Assembly: GCF_025362475.1 (NCBI RefSeq) | Contig: NZ_JANYGH010000065.1 | Span: 124,001 to 188,000, forward strand | Length of the DNA stretch: 64,000 bases | Source: Mucilaginibacter sp. | Lineage (GTDB): Bacteria > Bacteroidota > Bacteroidia > Sphingobacteriales > Sphingobacteriaceae | Direction: 5' to 3' | Part shown: positions 16,996 to 25,779 of the stretch, one piece after another | Layout: each line of letters opens with the position of its first letter | Numbering within the stretch: position 1 is the first letter of the stretch | The notes under the pieces: generated by a model | What the model was told of the DNA's origin: nothing | The model's input: the letters and a program-made list of their open reading frames with translations, nothing else | Databases searched by the model: none | Program-made: the position numbers and the translations under genes

Positions 16996-18513
16996 TTATT
17001 GCTTTTTACCGGCTACGGGTAACGTAAACCAATTAAAGCCGTCGCGTGCAATCAATGCTTCAGCGGCTTCTGGGCCCCATGAATCGGCAGAATAGTTAGG
17101 GAAATTCAGGCTCTTTTTATTTTGCCAGGTACTTAAAATAGGCATAACCAGCTCCCAAGCAACTTCTACCTGGTCGCCACGCATAAACAGCGTTTGATCG
17201 CCCATCATGGTATCCAATATCAGGGTTTCATAAGCTTCGGGTGCCTGATTGGTATAGGTGCCTTTATAGTCAAATACCATGTCAACAGCATTTAATACCA
17301 TATCAATTCCCGGGCGCTTGGCCTGTACCTGCAAACGGATGCTCATTTCTGGCTGAATGCTGATAATGAGCCTGTTTTGCTGCCAGCTTTCGGCGGCCTC
17401 TGTAGGGAATATTAAATGCGGAACATCTTTAAACTGAATGGTAATAACTGATGAAGACTGGTGCATTCTTTTACCTGTACGTAAATAGAAAGGAACACCT
17501 TGCCAGCGCCAGTTATCAATAAAGAATTTTATAGCGGCAAAAGTTTCGGTGTTTGATTCAGGATTAACTTTTGGCTCCTCACGGTAACCGGAAACTTCTT
17601 TACCCCTCATCCATCCGCTGCCGTACTGACCCCTAACGGCCGAATTACGTACATCTTCTGGTGTAAATTTCCGCATGGCTTTTAATACATCAACCTTGCG
17701 GTCGCGTACTTCATCGGCGCTAAAGCTAACCGGTGGCTCCATAGCAATGTGGCAAAGCAATTGCAACAAGTGGTTCTGAATCATGTCCCTCATCGCGCCT
17801 GATCCATCGTAATAATCACCGCGTTCTTCAACACCCAATTGCTCGGTAACCGAGATTTGTACGTGCTCAATATAATTACGGTTCCACAGCGGCTCCATAA
17901 TGGAGTTGGCAAAGCGGAATGCCATTATATTCTGAACGGTTTCTTTACCCAGGTAATGGTCGATACGGTAAATCTGGCACTCGTCAAAAATACTCTTCAA
18001 TAACTGATTAAGTTCTTTTGCAGTTTCCAGGTCATGACCAAATGGTTTTTCGATGATGATCCTTACGCGTTTTTTATCTTCGGCCAGTTTAGCTTTTGAT
18101 ATGTTAGATGCGATGATAGGGAAAAAGTTTGGTGCTACCGCCAGGTAAAACAATACGTTGGCTTTAGTTTTCCACTCGGCATTGTGTTTTTCAATACGTT
18201 TGCCAAATTCCTTATAGGTTTCAAAATCGTTAGCATCTGATACCTGGTAGTAGATATTATTTACAAACTCGGCCCACTTTTTATCATCGGCTTTACCGGT
18301 GCGCGAAAACTGGTTGATATCGTTATGCAGGTTTTCCCTGAACTGCTCATCGGTTAATTTTGTACGACCGGTACCAATTATAGAAAATTGCTTAGGCATC
18401 CATCCATCTAAGAAAAGATTATAGAGTGCAGGGGCAATTTTACGGGAGTTTAAATCTCCGGTGCCGCCAAAAATAATGAATATAGTAGGGTCTGATTTTG
18501 TGCTTGAGCTCAT
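16996..18513 (-). CDS. zwf: Glucose-6-phosphate 1-dehydrogenase
   Basis: Oxidises glucose-6-phosphate with NADP+, the entry step of the oxidative pentose phosphate route. 505 residues, the usual length. Seen: the coenzyme loop GGTGDLNSRKIAPALYNL near residue 16 and the active-site signature RIDHYLGKE near 190, with the catalytic His. It is between gnd (25 bases upstream) and pgl (3 bases downstream), so oxidative-branch enzymes are co-expressed. Confidence 0.97.
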   Translation of the reverse strand: MSSSTKSDPTIFIIFGGTGDLNSRKIAPALYNLFLDGWMPKQFSIIGTGRTKLTDEQFRENLHNDINQFSRTGKADDKKWAEFVNNIYYQVSDANDFETYKEFGKRIEKHNAEWKTKANVLFYLAVAPNFFPIIASNISKAKLAEDKKRVRIIIEKPFGHDLETAKELNQLLKSIFDECQIYRIDHYLGKETVQNIMAFRFANSIMEPLWNRNYIEHVQISVTEQLGVEERGDYYDGSGAMRDMIQNHLLQLLCHIAMEPPVSFSADEVRDRKVDVLKAMRKFTPEDVRNSAVRGQYGSGWMRGKEVSGYREEPKVNPESNTETFAAIKFFIDNWRWQGVPFYLRTGKRMHQSSSVITIQFKDVPHLIFPTEAAESWQQNRLIISIQPEMSIRLQVQAKRPGIDMVLNAVDMVFDYKGTYTNQAPEAYETLILDTMMGDQTLFMRGDQVEVAWELVMPILSTWQNKKSLNFPNYSADSWGPEAAEALIARDGFNWFTLPVAGKKQ

Positions 18514-18538
18514 TGTTATCAGCTTTAATAGTTTATAG

Positions 18539-19963
18539 TTAGTCTTCGGCTTTGGTCCACTGTGTATGGAAAGTCCCTTCTTTGCCTATCAACTCGTAAG
18601 TATGTGCGCCAAAATAATCGCGCTGGGCCTGTGTAAGGTTCGATGGCATTTTTTCGCTGCGGAAGGCATCAAAGTAGCTTAAAGCAGATGCGTATCCCGG
18701 AGCTGCAACACCCGCGGCAATAGTACCCGATAGTATTTTTCTGATACCCGGCAATGTTTCACTTACCAGTTTCTGCACGTCGCTATCCAGCAATAAGTGC
18801 GGCAATTGAGCATCCTTATTGTATGCGTTATAAATATCATTCAAAAACTCCGACCTGATGATACAGCCACCTCTCCATATCTTGGCAATCTCGCCCAAAT
18901 GCAGATCGTATTTGTATTCTTCAGATGCTTTTGACAGCAAGTGCATGCCCTGCGCATAAGTAATGATAGAAGTAAAGTAGAATGCCTGTTCAAGAGCAAC
19001 CAACAATTCTTCTTTATCACCGGCTAATTCAATATCGCCTCCGTATAAAGTGGAAGCTTTTTCGCGTAGTTGTTTGTATTTTGACAGATCGCGCATGGAT
19101 ACAGAAGTATCGATGGTTGGGATAGGGGTAACCAGGTCCATAGCCACTTGTGATGTCCATTTACCGGTACCTTTGGCTTTTGCCTCATCCTTAATATCAT
19201 CCAGCAACAGGTGATCTGTTCCAGGTGCTTTATAGGCAAAAATATCTTTAGTAATATCCAACAGGAACGACTGTAAACGACCAGCGTTCCATTGCGCAAA
19301 TATCTTTTGGATGGCGTCGTTATCCAGCTTCAAGCCTTTTCTAAGTATCTCATACGTTTCTGCAATTACCTGCATAATACCGTACTCGATACCGTTGTGT
19401 ACCATTTTAACAAAGTGACCAGATGCACCAGGCCCAATGTAAGTTACACAAGGCGCTCCATCAACCTTAGCAGCAATGGCCTCAAATATTGGCTTCATTA
19501 CGTTGTAGGCTTGTTTATCGCCACCCGGCATCATGCTTGGACCACGACGAGCGCCTTCCTCACCACCAGAAACACCCATACCGAAGAAATGCAGGCCAAT
19601 AGCTTCCAGCTCTTCAACACGGCGATTGGTATCAGTAAAGTGAGAGTTACCGCCATCAATTAAAATATCGCCTTTCTCCAATAAAGGAGTAAGCTCCTCA
19701 ATTACAGCATCCACAATTTTACCTGCAGGTACCAGCATCATGATGGCGCGTGGCGTGGTTAAGCTTTGAATAAATTCCTTTACATCGCCAAAGCCTTTAG
19801 CGGCTCTATCGCCGGCCTCATCATTTAATGATGATACCTTAGCGGCATCTTTATCATGCCCGGCTACGGCAAAACCGTGATCGGCCATATTGAGTAGTAA
19901 GCTACGGCCCATAACGCCTAAGCCTATCATGCCAAAAGCATATTTATCTGTTGTTGCGCTCAT
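18539..19963 (-). CDS. gnd: 6-phosphogluconate dehydrogenase (decarboxylating)
   Basis: Makes ribulose-5-phosphate, CO2 and NADPH from 6-phosphogluconate. 474 residues, the long dimeric form. The Rossmann motif GLGVMGRSLLLNMADHG lies near residue 13, the substrate-loop SGGEEGARRGPSMMPGG near 130, and the active-site Lys in GPGASGHFVKMVHNGIEYG near 185. Its ATG overlaps the end of the HAD gene by 4 bases, indicating coupled translation. Confidence 0.97.
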   Translation of the reverse strand: MSATTDKYAFGMIGLGVMGRSLLLNMADHGFAVAGHDKDAAKVSSLNDEAGDRAAKGFGDVKEFIQSLTTPRAIMMLVPAGKIVDAVIEELTPLLEKGDILIDGGNSHFTDTNRRVEELEAIGLHFFGMGVSGGEEGARRGPSMMPGGDKQAYNVMKPIFEAIAAKVDGAPCVTYIGPGASGHFVKMVHNGIEYGIMQVIAETYEILRKGLKLDNDAIQKIFAQWNAGRLQSFLLDITKDIFAYKAPGTDHLLLDDIKDEAKAKGTGKWTSQVAMDLVTPIPTIDTSVSMRDLSKYKQLREKASTLYGGDIELAGDKEELLVALEQAFYFTSIITYAQGMHLLSKASEEYKYDLHLGEIAKIWRGGCIIRSEFLNDIYNAYNKDAQLPHLLLDSDVQKLVSETLPGIRKILSGTIAAGVAAPGYASALSYFDAFRSEKMPSNLTQAQRDYFGAHTYELIGKEGTFHTQWTKAED

Positions 19964-20589
19964 GTTGTTTTGAGGTTTTCTTTTTTTAGACCTTCTAATA
20001 TTTTTTTGGTATTTTCAAAGCTGGTATGCTGAAATGAGCGGATACCCAGTTTTTGCGCTGTGGTAACAAACATCATTCTATCATCAAAATACACGCATTG
20101 CTGCGCCGATACCTGGGCAATACCCATAGCCAGCTGCCAGATGCCCGGATCAGGCTTGCGCATTTTTACTTCGCATGATGATACAAAGGCATCAAAACAC
20201 TCATGCAGTTTAAATTTGCGCACCCGGTAATCGTTAAGCTCCTTACCTTCGTTATTTACAGAAATAATACGGAAGCCACAGTCCTTTTTCCACTCCTTTA
20301 GCCATTGCAGCATATTGGGCAGCTCAACCGAGGTAGAGTAAATAAAATCCTTAAAATCCTCACGAACAAAATCCCTCGGGTGATTAAACACCACCGTATC
20401 CAGGTATTCATCAAGCGAGATGCTGCCAATTTCATATACGTTAAATATAAAATTGTGCAAGGAGTTTACTTCATCACAATCAAGGTTAAACCTTTTGGCC
20501 GCTTCTTCACGGGCTTCATGCCCCCAACCGTTCGATAGCAAAATGCCACCTATATCGAAAAAGAGTATCTTCAGATCTGCAACTTCCAT
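19960..20589 (-). CDS. HAD-family sugar-phosphate phosphatase-like protein
   Basis: 209-residue HAD subfamily IA protein, YihX-like. The nucleophile motif is FFDIGGILL (Asp followed by Gly at +2, as in YihX-type enzymes), motif II Ser/Thr lies in RIISVNNEGKE near residue 108, and motif III/IV in KMRKPDPGIW and YFDDR. Such enzymes remove phosphate from small sugar phosphates. It overlaps gnd by 4 bases and follows tal by 10, so a role in clearing a pentose-phosphate side product or controlling a sugar-phosphate pool is a reasonable inference, not a demonstrated function. Confidence 0.85.
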   Translation of the reverse strand: MEVADLKILFFDIGGILLSNGWGHEAREEAAKRFNLDCDEVNSLHNFIFNVYEIGSISLDEYLDTVVFNHPRDFVREDFKDFIYSTSVELPNMLQWLKEWKKDCGFRIISVNNEGKELNDYRVRKFKLHECFDAFVSSCEVKMRKPDPGIWQLAMGIAQVSAQQCVYFDDRMMFVTTAQKLGIRSFQHTSFENTKKILEGLKKENLKTT

Positions 20590-20599
20590 AGGTTAAGTT

Positions 20600-21691
20600 T
20601 TATTTGTTTTTCTGATCTTCAATAGCGTTCAAAAGCTTCTCGAATGGTTTGTTGAATTTTTCGATGCCTTCATCTTCCAGTTGTTGGGTAATAGCATCTA
20701 AATCAATACCTAAATCTTTCAGTTTTGCCAAAGTAGCGGTTGCTTCTTCTAAACCACCCTCTAAAGTGTTTGCAGCAATACCATGATCGCGGAAAGCGTC
20801 AACAGTTTCTAAAGGAACGGTATCAACAGTATCCGGACCAATCAGGGCCTCAACATATTTGGTATCTTTAAACGCAGGGTTCTTGCTGCCTGTGCTTGCC
20901 CATAGCAAACGCTGTGGTTTTGCGCCTTGTGCAGCCAGTTTTTGCCATCTTTCGGTGCTGAAAACTCTTTTATAAATTTCGTAAGCTTTTTTAGCAGATG
21001 CAATAGCAACCTCGCCAACTAAAGCAGTTTCGCCTTTTGCTTCCAATAGCGGATCAACAATAACATCAATACGGCTTAAAAAGAAGCTTGCTACCGATGC
21101 TATATGGCCAACTTTATGGCCTGCAGCTAAATGCTCCTCTAAGCCAGAAATATAAGCTTCGGTTACTTCTTCGTAGCGATCCAGGCCAAAAAGCAAGGTT
21201 ACATTGATATTGATACCTTTTGCAATTGATTGCTGAATAGCCGCCAAACCCGGTTTTGTACCAGGGATTTTAATCATTACGTTTTCGCGGTCAACTTTTT
21301 TCCAAAGCTCTTCTGCTTGTTTGGCAGTACCTTCGGTATCTAATGCTAAAAATGGAGATACCTCAAGGCTAACGTAACCATCTTCGGCGTTAGACTCATC
21401 GTAAACACCTTTAAACAGGGCAGTAGCCTGTTGAATATCGCTTATAGCTAAACCAAAGAATAACTCTTCGTTGTTTGCTGCTGTTTTTGCAAGTTCCTTA
21501 ATGTCTTTATCGTAATCAGCGCTGCTGGTTATGGCTTTCTCAAAAATTGCAGGGTTTGAGGTCACTCCTCTAACACCATCTTCTTCTATTAATTTTTTCA
21601 GCTTTCCGGATGCGATAATTTCGCGGTCGATAAAATCAAGCCAGATACTCTGTCCGAAATCATGTATCTGTTTTACATTATTAGTTGCCAT
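20600..21691 (-). CDS. tal: Transaldolase (long, actinobacterial/cyanobacterial-like type)
   Basis: Transfers a dihydroxyacetone unit between sedoheptulose-7-phosphate and glyceraldehyde-3-phosphate in the non-oxidative pentose phosphate route. 363 residues, with the early signature GVTSNPAIFEKAI near residue 41 and the Schiff-base Lys in NVMIKIPGT near 138. It belongs to the roughly 360-residue type and not to the small 215-residue type. A 190-base gap separates it from rpiA, so it may also have its own promoter, though I could not identify a good one. Confidence 0.95.
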   Translation of the reverse strand: MATNNVKQIHDFGQSIWLDFIDREIIASGKLKKLIEEDGVRGVTSNPAIFEKAITSSADYDKDIKELAKTAANNEELFFGLAISDIQQATALFKGVYDESNAEDGYVSLEVSPFLALDTEGTAKQAEELWKKVDRENVMIKIPGTKPGLAAIQQSIAKGININVTLLFGLDRYEEVTEAYISGLEEHLAAGHKVGHIASVASFFLSRIDVIVDPLLEAKGETALVGEVAIASAKKAYEIYKRVFSTERWQKLAAQGAKPQRLLWASTGSKNPAFKDTKYVEALIGPDTVDTVPLETVDAFRDHGIAANTLEGGLEEATATLAKLKDLGIDLDAITQQLEDEGIEKFNKPFEKLLNAIEDQKNK

Positions 21692-21881
21692 ATTGGTCGT
21701 TTTAAAATTTCAATTTTTAATATTTGTTCAGTAGTTAAACTCAGCAGCCTACAAAGTCCGTATGCTAAGTGGAATAATTTGTGTAAAGGTATTCGTTTGA
21801 ATGACTATGTAAAGTTCTTAATTAATATTCTATGTTTTGTAAGTATAATATCATCGTTCTGCGATAGCGGCATAAAACAAT

Positions 21882-22589
21882 TTAGCTGTTTGATGCTACC
21901 AGTATTTTCAAATCGTATCCTATAAAAAGTCCGCTTTCTATTACTCCGGTAATAGCTTTAATGTCCCTTTCCAGGCTATTGAGCACTTCATCAAAACGGC
22001 AATCCAAAACCAGGTTGTTGTTCTCCGAAATAATGGGCCCGTCTTTACCCTTGGCTGGCCGTATCACTATACTATTGGCTCCCAGCTTTTTTAACTCTGC
22101 CTCAACATGCAATAAAGCCTGCGGAAACACTTCAATAGGGATAGGAAAGTTAGTACCTATCTTATCCACTATTTTTGAGTCATCTACAATAATGTAATTA
22201 ACGGGACTGGAGCTGATCAATAGCTTTTCTTTAAACATGGCGCCGCCGCGGCCTTTAATCAGGCTGTTATTGGGGTCAACCTCATCGGCGCCGTCAAACA
22301 ACCAGTCGGGTTTGTTTTCAAATAAACTGGTGAGCGGGATGCCCAGCTTGCTGCAAAACATAGAGATCTCCAGCGAAGTAGGGATTGCCAGCACATTCAG
22401 CTTTTCAGTCCTGATCCTTTCGGCAATGGCCAGTAAAGCCATGTAAACCGTTGAGCCGGAACCCACGCCAAGTACATCGCCATCTTTTACCATACCGGCA
22501 ATTTGCTGCGCTACCTTTTGCTTGCCACTGGCATTAATGATCTCTGATGACCAACTAAGGTTTTTTATTAAACTACTTTCCCAAATCAT
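21882..22589 (-). CDS. rpiA: Ribose-5-phosphate isomerase A
   Basis: Interconverts ribulose-5-phosphate and ribose-5-phosphate. 235 residues. The phosphate loop VGVGSGSTVYM is near residue 40, FDGADEVD near 95 and KGRGGAMFKEK near 108, with the catalytic Glu/Asp set intact. An unusual N-terminal stretch of about 18 residues precedes the family's usual start. It is separated from tkt by a repeat-filled 116-base gap. Confidence 0.96.
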   Translation of the reverse strand: MIWESSLIKNLSWSSEIINASGKQKVAQQIAGMVKDGDVLGVGSGSTVYMALLAIAERIRTEKLNVLAIPTSLEISMFCSKLGIPLTSLFENKPDWLFDGADEVDPNNSLIKGRGGAMFKEKLLISSSPVNYIIVDDSKIVDKIGTNFPIPIEVFPQALLHVEAELKKLGANSIVIRPAKGKDGPIISENNNLVLDCRFDEVLNSLERDIKAITGVIESGLFIGYDLKILVASNS

Positions 22590-22601
22590 TTTTTCAGTAT
22601 C

Positions 22602-22705
22602 AAGTAGTTAGTATCAAGTATCAAGATTTGATACGCTTGGATAAGAGCGAGTATCAAATATGCAAACGATGTCTTGCTACCTGATACTCGCTACTTGATA
22701 CTAAC
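22602..22705. repeat. TAGTATCAAGTA repeat cluster between rpiA and tkt
   Basis: The ends TTAGTATCAAGTA (22609-22621) and TACTTGATACTAA (22693-22705) are perfect inverse copies. Inside are further copies of GTATCAA or TTGATAC in both orientations. The element has no frame and sits inside the operon. Confidence 0.65.
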
Positions 22706-24709
22706 CTATAATAGCGCTTTTGCTTTGTTAACTACATTCTCCACTGTAAAGCCAAAAAACTTATACAGGTCTTCTGCCGGGGCAGATTCACCAAAGGTGG
22801 TCATGCCTAACATATCGCCTTCGTCTGTAGTGTATTTATGCCAGCCCATTGGGGATGCCATTTCAACAGCCAAACGTTTTCTGTTTGCTTTAGGGAATAC
22901 TTTTTCTTTGTAATCGGCATCCTGTTTCTCAAACAACTCCCATGATGGCATACTTACCACGCGGGTTGAAATTCCATCAGCCTCTAATTTAGCCTGGGCA
23001 TCCATGATCAATGCAACTTCAGATCCTGTTGCCATTAATATCAAATCAGGGTTCTTGCTTGCTTCTGATAGTATGTAAGCGCCTTTTTCCAAATCAGATG
23101 CTTTACCGTATTTATCCTGATCAAGGATAGGTAAGCCCTGGCGGGTAAACACCAATACAACCGGGCCACCTTTGTGCTCAAGTGCAACGCGCCATGCATG
23201 CGCGGTTTCGTTGGCATCAGCCGGGCGGATAACCGTAATATTAGGGATTGAGCGTAATGACGCCAATTGTTCAATAGGCTGGTGGGTTGTACCATCCTCG
23301 CCTAAACCAATACTATCATGGGTGTAAACAAATATCGGGCTTATCTTCATAATGGCCGCCAAACGGATAGGAGGGCGCATGTATTCAGAGAACATTAAAA
23401 AGGTGGCACCAAAAGGAATAACCCCCTTTGTTAACGCCATACCATTCATTGCAGAACCCATGGCATGCTCACGGATACCGAAGTGGAAGTTACGGCCTGC
23501 CCTATTCTCGGAGGTGAAAGAATCAAATTCCTTCAAATTAGTTTCTGTTGATGGCGAAAGATCTGCCGCGCCACCTATCAGGTTTGGCAGGCTTGCCGCA
23601 ACAGCGTTCAATACCTTACCAGATGCCTGGCGGGTAGCCATTTTAGGATCAGAGCCTTTAAATACAGGCAATTTATCTTTCCAGCCGGCTGGCAATTCGC
23701 CACTGCTGGCTAATTCGTATTCTGCAGCTAATTCAGGGAATTTAACTTTATAATCGGCAAATAGTTTATTCCATTTTTCTTCGCTGCCGGCACCTTTTGC
23801 GCCTTTTGCATGATAATATTCCAATACCTCATCTGGTACGTTGAATGATTTATCTGGATCAAAGCCGAAGAATTTTTTAACCAGCTTAATTTCATCCGGA
23901 CCAAGCGGCGAACCGTGAGATCCTGCTGTACCCGATTTATTTGGACTACCATAAGCGATCAACGACCGTACGCGGATTAATGATGGTTTTTGTGTTTCAG
24001 ATTTGGCATTAATTAAAGCAAGTTCCAAAGCGTGCGTATCGTTCACGTCGGCTACTTCCTGTACCTGCCAGCCGTATGAGCGGAAACGGGCGCTTACATC
24101 TTCGTTAAATGCAATATCTGTACTACCTTCAATAGAGATATGGTTATCATCATACAGGTAAATTAAGTTACCCAATTGTAAATGACCAGCTAATGAAGCC
24201 GCTTCAGACGTAACGCCTTCCATCATATCACCATCGCTGGTAATTGCGTAAATATTATAATTGAAAAGCTCGAAGCCCGGCTTGTTGTAACGTGCTGCTA
24301 AATGTTTCTGCGCAATGGCAAACCCTACACCATTTGCAAAACCCTGACCCAGAGGACCAGTAGTAACATCAATACCAGGAGCCAAACCATACTCGGGGTG
24401 ACCGGCGGTTTTGCTGTGCAACTGGCGGAATTGCTTCATATCATCTAAACTCAAATCATAGCCTGTTAAATACAAAAAGCTGTATTGCAGGATACAAGCG
24501 TGCCCGGCCGAAAGGATGAACCTGTCGCGGTTTGCCCAATCAGGGTTTTTAGGATTGTAATTTAAAAACTTCGACCATAAAACGTGGCCCATAGGAGCAA
24601 GCGCCATCGCTGTACCAGGGTGACCCGAGTTTGCCTTTTGAACTGCATCTGCCGATAAGATCCTTACGGTATCTATTGCTAATTTTTCTATGTCCTGTGT
24701 GTTTTCCAT
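22706..24709 (-). CDS. tkt: Transketolase
   Basis: Thiamine-diphosphate enzyme that moves two-carbon units between ketoses and aldoses in the non-oxidative pentose phosphate route. From ATG 24709 it has 667 residues, full length in one chain. Seen: the N-terminal substrate loop NSGHPGTAM, the ThDP/Mg motif GDGDMMEG with the later N, the pyrimidine-domain stretch and the ThDP Glu context FGIREHAMG near residue 395. The frame runs open to 24787, but MENTQDIEKLA is the family-like start and the extra 26 residues overlap the preceding gene. Confidence 0.96.
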   Translation of the reverse strand: MENTQDIEKLAIDTVRILSADAVQKANSGHPGTAMALAPMGHVLWSKFLNYNPKNPDWANRDRFILSAGHACILQYSFLYLTGYDLSLDDMKQFRQLHSKTAGHPEYGLAPGIDVTTGPLGQGFANGVGFAIAQKHLAARYNKPGFELFNYNIYAITSDGDMMEGVTSEAASLAGHLQLGNLIYLYDDNHISIEGSTDIAFNEDVSARFRSYGWQVQEVADVNDTHALELALINAKSETQKPSLIRVRSLIAYGSPNKSGTAGSHGSPLGPDEIKLVKKFFGFDPDKSFNVPDEVLEYYHAKGAKGAGSEEKWNKLFADYKVKFPELAAEYELASSGELPAGWKDKLPVFKGSDPKMATRQASGKVLNAVAASLPNLIGGAADLSPSTETNLKEFDSFTSENRAGRNFHFGIREHAMGSAMNGMALTKGVIPFGATFLMFSEYMRPPIRLAAIMKISPIFVYTHDSIGLGEDGTTHQPIEQLASLRSIPNITVIRPADANETAHAWRVALEHKGGPVVLVFTRQGLPILDQDKYGKASDLEKGAYILSEASKNPDLILMATGSEVALIMDAQAKLEADGISTRVVSMPSWELFEKQDADYKEKVFPKANRKRLAVEMASPMGWHKYTTDEGDMLGMTTFGESAPAEDLYKFFGFTVENVVNKAKALL

Positions 24710-24729
24710 TGTATTGTGGGTATTGTATA

Positions 24730-25485
24730 TTACTCTGTTGGTGTTGATATTTCGCGTTTGGTTTTGCTTTCTACATCGTCGATCCATAACCTTGCACCGC
24801 CCTTGATGCCATCAGCGTTGGTTACTATCTTCATGTTTTTATCAAGCTTAAAAGTAAGCAGATCAGAGTTGCCGCCTCCAATGTATAAAGTATCGTAATT
24901 AAATACTGTTTTTAATATTTCAAAAACTTTCTGCATCCGCTTGTTCCATCTTTCTTTGCCATATTTTTCCAATGCCTTTTCACCTATATATTGATCATAG
25001 GTTTTATCGGTTTTAACGGGCAGGTGGGCCAGCTCAAAGTGAGGAAGTAAGTGACCATTCATTAATAAGGCAGTACCAAAACCGGTGCCCAGTGTTACTA
25101 CCATCTCCAGGCCCTTGCCGTTTACTACACCCAGGCCCTGCATATCTGCATCATTTACTACCTGGGTTGGCTTACCTAATGCATCACTTATTTTTTTGGT
25201 AAGGTCAACATCGGCCCATAGTTTGGTATTGAGATTTGGGGCTGTTTTTATAACCCCATTTTTTACATAGCCGGGGAAACCAACCGAAATTTTATCGTAG
25301 GCCGGGAAGTTCTTCACCAATGTTTTGATGGCCTTGATCAAATTATCAGGACTTGCCGGGGCTGGGGTCGGGACCTTATCATAATCCATTTTCAGCTCAC
25401 CCTTTTTATTTAAGATAGTGGCTTTAATGTGTGAGCCACCGATATCGATTGAAAGAATTTTTACCTGTGATGTAGTTTTTTTCAT
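24730..25485 (-). CDS. ppgK: ROK-family glucokinase, polyphosphate-glucokinase type
   Basis: 251-residue ASKHA/ROK kinase. The phosphate-1 loop SIDIGGSHIKATIL lies near residue 13, the catalytic Asp in VVNDADMQGLG near 123, and the phosphate-2 loop VTLGTGFGTALL near 141. The ROK zinc motif CxCGxxGC is missing, and the insert HFELAHLPVKTDKTYDQYIG matches polyphosphate glucokinases, which phosphorylate glucose from polyphosphate (many also use ATP). It is first in the pentose-phosphate locus, 21 bases ahead of tkt, so it would feed glucose-6-phosphate to Zwf. Donor specificity is inferred from similarity. Confidence 0.85.
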   Translation of the reverse strand: MKKTTSQVKILSIDIGGSHIKATILNKKGELKMDYDKVPTPAPASPDNLIKAIKTLVKNFPAYDKISVGFPGYVKNGVIKTAPNLNTKLWADVDLTKKISDALGKPTQVVNDADMQGLGVVNGKGLEMVVTLGTGFGTALLMNGHLLPHFELAHLPVKTDKTYDQYIGEKALEKYGKERWNKRMQKVFEILKTVFNYDTLYIGGGNSDLLTFKLDKNMKIVTNADGIKGGARLWIDDVESKTKREISTPTE

Positions 25486-25779
25486 AAATATTGATTTTAG
25501 CGAGCTGGCAAACCTGCGGCTGAGCAGGGTGGTTTAATAATTGTAGCGCGTAAATATCACATTTTTAATAATATCAGATTGTTAAATATTCAATTAGCGC
25601 AAGTGTAACTAATACAATAAGCAATCAACATTACAGGGGTAAAGTTAGTGTTGCTTTTTACTTTTCAAACAGAAAACCAAAGTTTTTTTACTCAAAAATG
25701 GCAAAAATGATACAAAATGCGCTTTTTGTTAGGACTTTCCCGATAAAATATGATTTACACCATGCTTTTTAAGTGGTTT

